Origin: Deltaproteobacteria bacterium
GTDB taxonomy: Bacteria; Desulfobacterota; Syntrophia; Syntrophales; UBA2210
Direction: 5' to 3'
NCBI GenBank assembly: GCA_016933965.1
Contig: JAFGTS010000029.1
Coordinates: forward strand, 17,578-81,577
Length of the DNA: 64,000 nucleotides
The notes under the pieces are model-generated. The model saw only the letters and a list, made by a program, of their open reading frames with translations. It was not told the origin of the DNA and made no database searches. Below are positions 8,521 through 16,695 of the stretch, piece by piece. The position numbers and the translations under genes are program-made. The first letter of the stretch is position 1, and every line of letters starts with the position of its first letter.

Positions 8521-9369
8521 ATGACTCAGACTGACAGGGATTTGGCGGTTCCGAAGAAGGAGCGGCATTTTTTTCTCAGGCAAGAGGTCATTGAAAACCT
8601 TGAAAGGGTGGAGAAACTCTCGCAGCGGCATCCCGTGAACGTTCTGGTGACGGGAAAACAGGGGTGCGGTAAATCCACCCTTGTCCGCCAGTTCGCGGCC
8701 CGGAACAAGCGGCCATTCGCCGTTTTTCAGATCGGCATCCTTTCCGAACCCGGACAGCTTTTTGGAGAGCACCGGCTCAGGGAAGGTGAAACGTACTATC
8801 AGAAATTTCTCTTTCCCCGAGCGATCCAGACACCCGGTTGCGTCATTCACCTGGAGGAGATCAACCGGCCCGAGCACCCGAAGGCATTGAACATGCTTTT
8901 TTCAGTACTTTCGGAAGACCGAAAGGTATGGCTCGATGAACTCGGTCTTCTTTCGGTCGCCCGGGGTGTGGTTTTTTTTGCCACGCTTAACGAGGGTGAT
9001 GAGTTCATCGGGACGGAAATGCTCGATTCGGCGCTCCGCGACCGTTTTTATGTCTCGATGCTTGATTATCTGCCCGCCGACGTAGAAATGAAAGTTCTGT
9101 ACCTCAAGGCGGGCATCGACGAGGCCGATGCGCTGACGATCGTGAACGTGGCGAACCGTCTCCGCGGCCATGCACAGGAACCGATGGTCGTATCGACCAG
9201 ACATACGCTGATGATAGCCGAAATGGTCAATGTGGGAGCAACGATAAAGGAAGCTTTTATCAACAGCCTTCAGATCAACCCCGATATTCTCGAGTCCGTC
9301 CTGCTGTCCCTGCACGCTGAACTGGGATTGAGGGAGAAGGAGGCGGCAAAGGTCTACGCCCTGTACTGA
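8521..9369 (+). CDS. MoxR-type AAA+ ATPase, BssE/TutH-like chaperone
   Basis: The 282-residue AAA+ protein has Walker A GKQGCGKST (residues 45-53), Walker B VIHLEEINR (108-116), sensor-1 in FFATLNEGDEF and an arginine finger region SALRDRF. MoxR-type ATPases work with VWA-domain partners to remodel or load metal into enzymes (NorQ/NorD, CbbQ/CbbO). BssE/TutH of toluene operons belongs to this family and is thought to help assemble or activate the glycyl radical enzyme. The stop overlaps the start of the VWA gene (ATGA), so the two products are probably made together. Confidence 0.87.
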   Translation: MTQTDRDLAVPKKERHFFLRQEVIENLERVEKLSQRHPVNVLVTGKQGCGKSTLVRQFAARNKRPFAVFQIGILSEPGQLFGEHRLREGETYYQKFLFPRAIQTPGCVIHLEEINRPEHPKALNMLFSVLSEDRKVWLDELGLLSVARGVVFFATLNEGDEFIGTEMLDSALRDRFYVSMLDYLPADVEMKVLYLKAGIDEADALTIVNVANRLRGHAQEPMVVSTRHTLMIAEMVNVGATIKEAFINSLQINPDILESVLLSLHAELGLREKEAAKVYALY

Positions 9370-11045
9370 TGAATAGAGCAGGCATGGAAGAGTCAACAGA
9401 ACAGAGGGCCGGTGTATCTTCCGGGATGGAAGGCCTTTCCGAATTCTGGCGCAGGAACACATCGACGCTTGAATCCGTGGAACTTGCCTGCCTGTTGAAG
9501 GCGCTGCGCAAGGTGACCGGTCATCTCGGGCCGAACGCCGGGACCGTCGAATACCCGGGCATGTCCCGCGGGGCAGTCCCCTCGATCATCATAGACCCGG
9601 GCCTTGTGGTGGGACGATACCCCGTACCGCCGGAACGGGTCGACGAACTGGTGGGACTGGTGACCCACGAAGCGCTTCATCGTATTGAATGGAGCGAGTA
9701 TCTCTGGAAGCGCCTGGAACCGGATTTTCAGAGCATGGGCCCGGTGCCACTCGTGATATTTCAAAAGATCATTCATACCGGTGAAGACATCTATGTCGAT
9801 ATGACAGCTGACAGAACGGTTTTCGGCCTTTACACGGCGAAGGTACGGCGCATCGTGTTCGATTCCCTGAGGGAGAAGGCGAAACCGGTCCCGCCGTCCA
9901 TCGACCGGCTCATGTATCTCTGGTGGACCGCCTCCTGGGAGAGGGATGAAGGGTCGCCCGGGGACGATGTCTACCGGGAACCGCTCAGCGCATTGTTGTC
10001 TCTTTCCCGGTGTTTGATGGAAGTGATGAACGAAAGCACCGGACCGGTCGCGCGGTGTGAACGACGCGCGGCACTGTATCGTGAAACCTGGAATGACCTG
10101 GGTGAGTCCCTCTTTTCGTGGATGGTGCTCGATAAAAGACTTCAATGGTACCCCGTTGCCGTGGCGGAAAGAGTACACTGCGGCACCGTTCCGCCCGGGA
10201 GGGAGCATAAGGAACTTCCCCCGGTGCTTCTTCGCAGAATAGAAACGGAATTGGCGGTCACGTCGTCGGATATCACGCCGCTCATCCGTTCCGTTACGGG
10301 ATACGACGACGATGATGTGGTCCCCACCTCCCGGTGGGATTATCATATCCCCGCCTATCCCGTCGTGGACCGGCATCTTGTGGGACGTCTCAGGGAAATA
10401 TTCCGGCGGTACGCGAAACGCCGGCGTACCGTGAGCCGCGGTCTTGCAAGCGGTGTTATCGATGCCCGCCGTCTTTATCGGGCGGCCACGACAGGAGCCT
10501 GCTTCAAGATGGCCGGCACCGTACCGAGCCTTGACTGGAACGTGACCTTTCTCATGGATGCGAGCGGTTCAATGAGAGGGAGTACCTGGCGCATCGTAGA
10601 GAACACCGTTGCCACCATTCACCGGGCGCTTCTGGGACATCAGAGCCGACTCCAGGCCTATGCCTACTTTGAAAGGGACGGTGTGTGCATGATTTCCCGG
10701 CTTATCAAGGGGAGGCGGCTCTTTTCCGTGCCGCCCGGAGGACAGACCGCATCGGGACAGGCGATCATCGCGGCGGCCCTTTTTATGTCCTCCGAACACA
10801 CCCGCCGGCTCCTCGTGCACGTCACCGACGGAGAATCGAATTTCGGTGTCCCCGTGCAGTGCGGGATCGAGTTCTGCGCGCGGGAAGGCATTCACCTGAT
10901 CACGCTGGGATGCGGGTGCCGGGACCGGAAAGCGATGGTTGATCAATATGGCAGATCGATCCAGTTTTTTGATCATTTCGACCAGCTTCCCCAGGCGATC
11001 GAAAAACTCCTGAGACGGTCCTTCCTGTACGGGTTGTTGCCCTGA
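9369..11045 (+). CDS. VWA-domain protein with HExxH metallopeptidase-like N-terminus, partner of the MoxR ATPase
   Basis: The 558-residue protein has a C-terminal von Willebrand A domain with a MIDAS motif (Asp397, Ser399, Ser401 in DASGSM, plus the TASG and HVTDGES elements). The N-terminal half contains HEALH at 100-104, an HExxH zinc motif also found in VWA-like putative metallopeptidases. It overlaps the ATPase gene by four bases. By analogy with NorD and CbbO it should bind the target enzyme and couple ATPase work to it, here most likely the glycyl radical enzyme or the mutase. Whether the HExxH motif is catalytic is unknown. Confidence 0.8.
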   Translation: MNRAGMEESTEQRAGVSSGMEGLSEFWRRNTSTLESVELACLLKALRKVTGHLGPNAGTVEYPGMSRGAVPSIIIDPGLVVGRYPVPPERVDELVGLVTHEALHRIEWSEYLWKRLEPDFQSMGPVPLVIFQKIIHTGEDIYVDMTADRTVFGLYTAKVRRIVFDSLREKAKPVPPSIDRLMYLWWTASWERDEGSPGDDVYREPLSALLSLSRCLMEVMNESTGPVARCERRAALYRETWNDLGESLFSWMVLDKRLQWYPVAVAERVHCGTVPPGREHKELPPVLLRRIETELAVTSSDITPLIRSVTGYDDDDVVPTSRWDYHIPAYPVVDRHLVGRLREIFRRYAKRRRTVSRGLASGVIDARRLYRAATTGACFKMAGTVPSLDWNVTFLMDASGSMRGSTWRIVENTVATIHRALLGHQSRLQAYAYFERDGVCMISRLIKGRRLFSVPPGGQTASGQAIIAAALFMSSEHTRRLLVHVTDGESNFGVPVQCGIEFCAREGIHLITLGCGCRDRKAMVDQYGRSIQFFDHFDQLPQAIEKLLRRSFLYGLLP

Positions 11046-11079
11046 TGACAGGGGTGCGTTTCATGAAGCGGAGACAGCC

Positions 11080-11880
11080 ATGAATGAAGAACATATTCTT
11101 GTAACGGATCAGAAGGAGCATATCGGGACCATCGTATTCAACCGGCCCGGACGGAGGAACGCCCTCTCGCCGGAATTGCTTGCGAAGGTACATCTGACCC
11201 TGCGGGAGTGGGCGGCGGAAGATAATGTCCGGGCCGTGGTCATCACCGGAGGTGCCGGGAACATCTTTTCATCAGGTTACGACATCGCCGCGATCCCGAC
11301 GGACCTGACACCTGAGATCGCGCAGATACTGAAGAACAGCAACCCCCTGGAACTTGCCCTGAACGGCGTGAGGAATTACCCCTATCCCACCATAGCCATG
11401 ATCGGGGGCGACGTGTTCGGCGCGGGTCTCAACCTGGCGATGTGCTGCGACATCCGTATCGGTGTCGATACCATGCGGGCGGGTATGCCGCCGTCAAGGC
11501 TCGGACTTGTCTATCATCCCGAAGGAATACGGCAGTTCGTCGAGGTCCTGGGAATGGCGCGGGCCCGGGAGGTCTTTTTTGCCGCCCGGAACTACCGGGG
11601 GCAGGATGCACTGGCCATGGGCCTTGTCGATCATATTGTTCCCGCGGCACAGCTTGAATCCGTCACCTATGAACTCGCCCGTGACATCGCCTCTCGGGCG
11701 CCGCTCTCCCTGAAAGGCATGAAGAGAATATTCAACATGTTCGGTGATACGGTCGTTCTGAGTGATGAACAGGTTGCCGAAGCGGAGCGGCTCATCATGG
11801 AAGCCTTTAACAGCGATGATCTGAAAGAAGGACAGGCGGCTTTTTTTGAGAAACGGAAGCCGAAATTCACGGGACGATGA
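11080..11880 (+). CDS. Crotonase-family protein resembling methylmalonyl-CoA decarboxylase (ScpB-like)
   Basis: The 266-residue protein is an enoyl-CoA hydratase/isomerase-fold enzyme. Its ends and core resemble E. coli methylmalonyl-CoA decarboxylase more than a hydratase: FSSGYDI, GGDVFGAGLNLAM in the oxyanion region, LGLVYHPEGI with Tyr145 in place of the catalytic Tyr140, and a C-terminal EKRKPKFTGR. The two hydratase glutamates are not obvious. The position of E. coli His66 is Tyr67 here. After the mutase step the expected product is a substituted malonyl-CoA, so a decarboxylase would fit. An isomerase or hydratase role cannot be excluded. Confidence 0.72.
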   Translation: MNEEHILVTDQKEHIGTIVFNRPGRRNALSPELLAKVHLTLREWAAEDNVRAVVITGGAGNIFSSGYDIAAIPTDLTPEIAQILKNSNPLELALNGVRNYPYPTIAMIGGDVFGAGLNLAMCCDIRIGVDTMRAGMPPSRLGLVYHPEGIRQFVEVLGMARAREVFFAARNYRGQDALAMGLVDHIVPAAQLESVTYELARDIASRAPLSLKGMKRIFNMFGDTVVLSDEQVAEAERLIMEAFNSDDLKEGQAAFFEKRKPKFTGR

Positions 11881-11978
11881 GTGGCTGAAAACAACGAAAA
11901 AGGACCGGACCGGTGAGCGCCCGCTCCCGGCGGGTGAACCCGGTGAAATGAACCACCGGTCATGGAGGGAGGAAGATC

Positions 11979-13541
11979 ATGTCTGTACAATGGGGCATCG
12001 GATACATTCCCTACAAACGGTTTCTGCTGTCTCCTGACAGTACGGCGATCATGTATGAGGACGAAGCGGTCACCTACCGGCAATTGAACGAGGGCATCAA
12101 TCGTTGTGCCCACCTCATGCAGAAGCGGAGTATCAAGAAAGGTGAACGGGTCGCGGTCCTGCTCCTTAATTGCGTCGAATTCCTTGAGATCTATTTCGCG
12201 TCGGCGAAACTCGGTGCCATATTTGTTCCTCTGAACTGGCGGCTGGCGGGTCCTGAACTGGAATATCAGCTCAACAACTGCAGCGCCCGGATGCTTGTTT
12301 TTCACGATTCGTTCCTGGGAAGTGTGGACCTGATCCGGACCCGCCTGAAGGTCGAGGAGGACAAGTTCCTCTACCTGAGAAGTGGAAGTCCTGAACTTCC
12401 CGGCCTTGAACTGCCCCGGTGTCCCGATTGGGCCGGTGACTACCGGGAACTGGTCAGCGACCAGTCCGCGGAGGAACCGTCCCCCGACCAGCCGGTCACC
12501 ATGGATGACCCGCTCGCGATTCTCTATACCTCGGGGGTGACCGGTGCTCCGAAAGGAGCCGTGCTCTCCCATCAGCAGACCTTTTTCAAGAATTTCCAGA
12601 TCGGTCTCTTCATCGATGGTCATCCCACCGATGTGATCATCGCGCAGATGCCCCTCTTTCATTCCGGGGGCCTCTTTATCGTTACCACGCCCGCTCTGAG
12701 CATGGGAATGACGATCGTCATGCGCAGGGGGTTCGATCCAAATGAATTCGCCGAGGATATCCAGCGATACCGGGGCACCATCGTCTTTGCCCTGACCACC
12801 ATGTGGCGCATGATCCTTGAAACGGGAAAACTGGACGAGATCGACTCGAGCAGCGTACGATGCGTTGTGGGCGGCGGCGAGCGCACACCCTTCAGCCTCT
12901 TCGAGGACCTTGCCGCGCGGGGTCTTTACATGCAGCAGGGATTCGGTCAGACGGAAAACTCGGCCATGATGGTGGTCCCGCGGGAAGACATACAGCGGAA
13001 ACTCGGGTCGATCGGGAAGCCGGGATTTTTCACCGATATCTGGATCGCCGGTTCCAATGGGAGGCGGCTGCCGCCGGGTGAGATCGGAGAGATCGTGGCC
13101 CGCGGCCCCACCGTAATGAGCGGGTACTGGAACATGCCCGATGAGACGGCGCAGGTGATGGAAAACGGTGTCCTTCACACGGGCGATCTGGGATACATGG
13201 ACGAAGAGGGATTTTATTACATTGTCGATCGGGCGAAGGATATGTACAGGAGCGGCGGCGAGAATGTTTATCCCGCCGAGGTCGAGAAGATACTCGCCCT
13301 CCACCCGAAGATCTCAATGGTGGCTATTATCGGGGTCTCCGATGACAAGTGGGGTGAAACGGGAATGGCCTTCATCGTTCCCGTTCGGGGTGAAAACCTG
13401 ACGGAGGAAGAAGTTCTTGGTTTTCTCGACGGCAAGGTGGCCCGTTACAAGTACCCCACCAGGATCAGGTTCATGGATGAACTGCCGCTGACGGCGACCA
13501 TGAAGGTGAAAAAGGGGGAATTGAAGAAACGGTATGCATGA
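11979..13541 (+). CDS. Acyl-CoA synthetase (AMP-forming), candidate alkylsuccinate-CoA ligase
   Basis: The 520-residue adenylate-forming enzyme has the P-loop motif YTSGVTGAPKG (from Tyr183; Val187 replaces the usual Thr), GFGQTE, HTGDLGYMDEEGF, the hinge DRAKDMYRSGGENVYPAEVE and a C-terminal lysine region (TATMKVKKGELKK). It has no signal peptide and should be cytoplasmic. It activates a carboxylic acid through an acyl-AMP to the CoA thioester. In alkane-degrading clusters an AMP-ligase converts the alkylsuccinate to its CoA ester, which is the likely job here. Toluene clusters use a CoA-transferase (BbsEF) instead. The ribosome site GGAGGGAGGA supports start 11979. Confidence 0.88.
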   Translation: MSVQWGIGYIPYKRFLLSPDSTAIMYEDEAVTYRQLNEGINRCAHLMQKRSIKKGERVAVLLLNCVEFLEIYFASAKLGAIFVPLNWRLAGPELEYQLNNCSARMLVFHDSFLGSVDLIRTRLKVEEDKFLYLRSGSPELPGLELPRCPDWAGDYRELVSDQSAEEPSPDQPVTMDDPLAILYTSGVTGAPKGAVLSHQQTFFKNFQIGLFIDGHPTDVIIAQMPLFHSGGLFIVTTPALSMGMTIVMRRGFDPNEFAEDIQRYRGTIVFALTTMWRMILETGKLDEIDSSSVRCVVGGGERTPFSLFEDLAARGLYMQQGFGQTENSAMMVVPREDIQRKLGSIGKPGFFTDIWIAGSNGRRLPPGEIGEIVARGPTVMSGYWNMPDETAQVMENGVLHTGDLGYMDEEGFYYIVDRAKDMYRSGGENVYPAEVEKILALHPKISMVAIIGVSDDKWGETGMAFIVPVRGENLTEEEVLGFLDGKVARYKYPTRIRFMDELPLTATMKVKKGELKKRYA

Positions 13542-13574
13542 GGCCTGCGCAAAGCGCGGCAAAGAGGTCCGGTC

Positions 13575-15140
13575 ATGGATGACAGATATCGTGAAAGCCT
13601 GGAACGGGTAAGAAATATAAAAGCCGCGGCCCGGCAGGGCGGTGGTGATGAAAAGATCACCCGGCTCCATGAAAAGGGAAAAATGTCGGCCCGGGAACGG
13701 GTGGCATATCTCCTGGACGAGGAAAGTTTTGTGGAACACAACCTCGTGATCGGCCATCTGGAAGGTATTCCCGCAGACGGCCTTGTCGCGGGACACGGGA
13801 CCATCGCGGGCAGGACGGTCTGTGTGTATGCGCAGGACACGACGGTCAGGGGCGGTTCCATCGGCCCCATGCACGGGTTCAAGATGTACCGGACCATTGA
13901 GTGGGCGCTCGACATGGGAGTTCCCTGCATCGGTATCCTCGATTCTCCGGGCGCCCGCGTACCGGACATGGATTCCCGCAGTGTTTTCGGCGAGGCCATG
14001 GAAAAACACGGTGGTGCCGTTTTCTATCCCAACACCCAGGCCTCGGGGTTGATTCCGCAGATTTCCGCCGTCATGGGGAGTTGCGCGGGAATATCCGTGT
14101 ATTCACCGGCCCTGACGGACTTCATTTACATGGTGGACGGGCAGAGCCACATGTTTGTCACCGGTCCCGCCATCGTCGGTGTCGTGACGGGGGAAACCGT
14201 CACCAAGGATGAACTGGGCGGGGCCGAAATGCACTGCAGAAAATCGGGACTGGCGGACGGCAGGTTTCCCGGTGAACGGGAACTTCTGGATGCCGTCAAG
14301 GAACTACTGACCTACCTGCCGCAGAATGCCGATGAAAGCCCGGCAACTATTGATGCCGGTGATGACCCGGAACGATCGACGGAAGAACTGATCGACATCG
14401 TTCCTTCCTCGTCTTCGCGGGCATATGATGTACGCAAGGCCGTTTCCTGCATTGTCGACGGCGGTCGTTTTTTCGAGATCAAGGCCGAGTTCGCCCCGGA
14501 GGTAGTGGTGGGGTTTGCGCGGCTTGGCGGCATGGCGGTCGGGATCGTCGCCAACCAGCCGCGGGTGCTCGCGGGGTGCCTGACCGTGGACAGTTCGGAC
14601 AAACAGACCCGGTTCATGCGGTTCTGTGACTGTTTCAATATCCCCCTGATCATGCTCGTCGATACTTCGGCCTATCTGCCGGGAAAGGACCAGGAACAGA
14701 AAGGCCTGATACGGCATGGCGCCAAGGTCCTCTACGCGCTCTGCGAATCGACGGTGCCCCGGATCGGACTCGTGATGCGCAAGGCTTACGGGGGTGGTAA
14801 TCTGGGAATGGGCGTCATACCGGGCCAGACGGGAACCGACATGCTCTATTACTGGCCGACGGCCGAACTGGGTGTCATGGGGGCTCAGGCTTCGGTCGAG
14901 CTCTATTTCGGTGATGCCATTGCAAAGGCTGAAAATCCCGAGGAAATGCGGGAACAGCTCCTCTCGGCATACCGGGAACGGTACGCCAACCCGTTGCGGG
15001 AAGCCTCGGCGAATCCTTTCATCAATGATGTCATAGAACCCCGCGACACACGGCGGGCCCTTATCAGGTCCCTGCGATTCCTGTCGACGAAACGCCGACC
15101 GCCGCGGTACCCGAAGCGTCACGGGAACATGCCCGTGTGA
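13575..15140 (+). CDS. Acyl-CoA carboxyltransferase (MmdA/PccB type)
   Basis: The 521-residue protein is the carboxyltransferase chain of biotin-dependent propionyl-CoA carboxylases and methylmalonyl-CoA decarboxylases. It has both crotonase-like halves: the first with ARERVAYLLDE, GHGTIAGR and SPGARV, the second with GMAVGIVANQPRV and RKAYGGGNLGM. No biotin carboxyl carrier, biotin carboxylase or sodium-pump subunit follows, so partners must be encoded elsewhere. In the proposed pathway it could remove CO2 from the rearranged malonyl-type CoA ester and pass it to propionyl-CoA, regenerating fumarate through methylmalonyl-CoA. It ends the large plus-strand cluster, 33 bases after the ligase gene. 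Confidence 0.88.
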   Translation: MDDRYRESLERVRNIKAAARQGGGDEKITRLHEKGKMSARERVAYLLDEESFVEHNLVIGHLEGIPADGLVAGHGTIAGRTVCVYAQDTTVRGGSIGPMHGFKMYRTIEWALDMGVPCIGILDSPGARVPDMDSRSVFGEAMEKHGGAVFYPNTQASGLIPQISAVMGSCAGISVYSPALTDFIYMVDGQSHMFVTGPAIVGVVTGETVTKDELGGAEMHCRKSGLADGRFPGERELLDAVKELLTYLPQNADESPATIDAGDDPERSTEELIDIVPSSSSRAYDVRKAVSCIVDGGRFFEIKAEFAPEVVVGFARLGGMAVGIVANQPRVLAGCLTVDSSDKQTRFMRFCDCFNIPLIMLVDTSAYLPGKDQEQKGLIRHGAKVLYALCESTVPRIGLVMRKAYGGGNLGMGVIPGQTGTDMLYYWPTAELGVMGAQASVELYFGDAIAKAENPEEMREQLLSAYRERYANPLREASANPFINDVIEPRDTRRALIRSLRFLSTKRRPPRYPKRHGNMPV

Positions 15141-15211
15141 CCATCAGGTCCCCCATCACCTTTTCCAGAGGAAACAATCTTCCAGTTGGGGGCTGAAAAG
15201 AGGTACAAATC

Positions 15212-15242
15212 TGTAACCTTTCCCCGATTCATACGTTATAAT
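15212..15242 (+). promoter_or_regulatory. ECF-type promoter upstream of its own sigma factor
   Basis: TGTAACC (15212-15218) and CGTTATAAT (15234-15242) are spaced by 15 bases, the AAC/CGT pattern of many ECF sigma targets. The predicted transcript would begin at or within a base or two of the ATG at 15249, giving a nearly leaderless message. Autoregulation is the usual arrangement for sigma/anti-sigma operons. Seen by eye only. Confidence 0.5.
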
Positions 15243-15248
15243 GGCAAC

Positions 15249-15725
15249 ATGGACCGCTCCGGTGAATTTTACAGAGAGTACAGGGACAGGATCTTTTCCT
15301 ATATCATGCGATTGACGGGAGATCACTATCTGTCCGGTGATATCATGCAGGAGAGTTTTACCCGGTATTACGCGCGATACGGGAAAGGAGAGAAGAATCC
15401 GAAGATCCTGTACAGGATCGCCAGGAACGTCCTTATCGATCACCTGAGAAAGAGGAAGATGGAAGAAGAGGTCGGGGATGATACTCCCGATCGTTCGGAA
15501 GACGCCGAAAGGCGGTACGTCGTGAAGGAAGAATATCAAAACGTGCTGAAAGCCATACAGAAACTGAACAAGGATGATCAAAACATTCTCGCCCTGGTAC
15601 TGGACGGTGAGTTTTCATACCGCGATATTTCCGATATGACCGGTTTCAGCGAGACGAACGTCAAGGTTCGGGTTCACCGGGCGCGGGTGACGCTGAAAAA
15701 ATTGATGATGGAAGGTGATGCATGA
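15249..15725 (+). CDS. ECF (group 4) RNA polymerase sigma factor
   Basis: The 158-residue protein has sigma region 2 (about residues 5-65, with DRIFSYIMRLTGDHYLSGDIMQE split over 2.1-2.2 and NPKILYRIARNVLIDHLR for 2.3-2.4) and region 4 (about 100-155, ending FSYRDISDMTGFSETNVKVRVHRAR). Start 15249 was chosen because region 2 begins there; an upstream in-frame start would overlap the promoter. The stop overlaps the next gene by four bases. It should direct transcription of its own operon and perhaps distant genes, under control of the neighbouring membrane protein. Confidence 0.88.
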   Translation: MDRSGEFYREYRDRIFSYIMRLTGDHYLSGDIMQESFTRYYARYGKGEKNPKILYRIARNVLIDHLRKRKMEEEVGDDTPDRSEDAERRYVVKEEYQNVLKAIQKLNKDDQNILALVLDGEFSYRDISDMTGFSETNVKVRVHRARVTLKKLMMEGDA

Positions 15726-16303
15726 AGGATTATCTGATCAGCATGTTCATCGATGATGAAATGGATATTGACGAAAAAATGGAATTCGTCCGGCTGATCC
15801 ACGAAGAAAGGCCGTTCAAGGATGAGACCGTCGGGCTTCTCTCACAGGAAAAGCTGCTGCGCTCGGACCTGATCGAGAATGCCCCCGCCTTTGTTCATAA
15901 AGGAAGCAAACGATTCCTCCTTCCCCGCTGGCGGAAGTTCTTCCTCCCGGCCGGTGTGCTTGGATCGGCCCTTGCCGCCGCTCTCCTGGTGGTGGTCCTT
16001 TTTTCGGTTTTCACGCCCCTTTCCGTGACGGAAAGGCCGCCGGTGGTTTCCCATCGCTTCGTCATCTATGAACCCGACGCAAATACTGTAGAGATCGCCG
16101 GCAGTTTCACGGACTGGAAAACACTTCCGCTCAAGCAGGTGGCGGAGAGCGGTTACTGGGAGATCACCCTTGACGTATCCGGGGGGGAGCATCGGTTTGT
16201 CTACATTCTTGACGGTGAACGGGAGTATGCCGACCCGACGGTCCTGGCACGGGAACGGGACGACTTCGGCGGCGAGAACTCTATCCTGCGCGTGGGGGTA
16301 TAA
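15722..16303 (+). CDS. Anti-sigma-like membrane protein with CBM48/AMPK-type glycan-binding domain
   Basis: The 193-residue protein has a soluble N-terminus (1-70) that begins like anti-sigma factors (SMFIDDEMDIDEKMEFVRLI), one transmembrane helix (about 73-97), and an outer-facing domain (about 112-193). That last domain has the E-set fold signature of AMPK/CBM48 glycogen-binding modules: VEIAGSFTDWK, GYWEITLDVSGGEHRFVYILDG and a final RERDDFGGENSIL. Position after an ECF sigma gene with an ATGA overlap supports the anti-sigma role. The sensing of a sugar polymer or cell-envelope glycan is inference from the domain. Confidence 0.8.
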   Translation: MKDYLISMFIDDEMDIDEKMEFVRLIHEERPFKDETVGLLSQEKLLRSDLIENAPAFVHKGSKRFLLPRWRKFFLPAGVLGSALAAALLVVVLFSVFTPLSVTERPPVVSHRFVIYEPDANTVEIAGSFTDWKTLPLKQVAESGYWEITLDVSGGEHRFVYILDGEREYADPTVLARERDDFGGENSILRVGV

Positions 16304-16641
16304 TGCTGAGCATGAAAATGAGCTGTTTCTTCATTCTTATTCCGGTGCTTCTCAGTGCTGGATGTTCCGTGCACTCCTATAAACTCACCGGTGACACGGT
16401 GCATCTCTATCTCAGGAAGGACACGGCTCGGGAAGTATATTTCGCGTCTTCACTGGATGGGTTTGTGCTCCATGAGGCACGAAAACGACCGGGCGGTGAC
16501 TGGGAGATCGTTCTGCCCGGGGGAAATGTGGAATTCCGGTATTTCTATGTCGTGGATGGGGAGGTCTATGTGCCGGCGTGCCGGTTCAGGGAACGGGATG
16601 ATCTCGGATCGGAAAACTGTCTCTATGTGCCGGGCATGTAA
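16303..16641 (+). CDS. CBM48-like lipoprotein
   Basis: The 112-residue protein starts with a lipoprotein signal (LLSAGC lipobox) and carries one domain related to the previous gene's outer domain. The end RERDDLGSENCLY parallels RERDDFGGENSIL there, and FRYFYVVDGE parallels FVYILDGE. It overlaps the preceding stop by one base. It is probably anchored in a membrane facing the periplasm and shares the ligand of the anti-sigma protein. Exact function is not known. Confidence 0.7.
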   Translation: MLSMKMSCFFILIPVLLSAGCSVHSYKLTGDTVHLYLRKDTAREVYFASSLDGFVLHEARKRPGGDWEIVLPGGNVEFRYFYVVDGEVYVPACRFRERDDLGSENCLYVPGM

Positions 16642-16695
16642 CCGATCGTCGCGATGATCGTTACACTAGTAAACATGATTGAAAGGAATCGAGAT

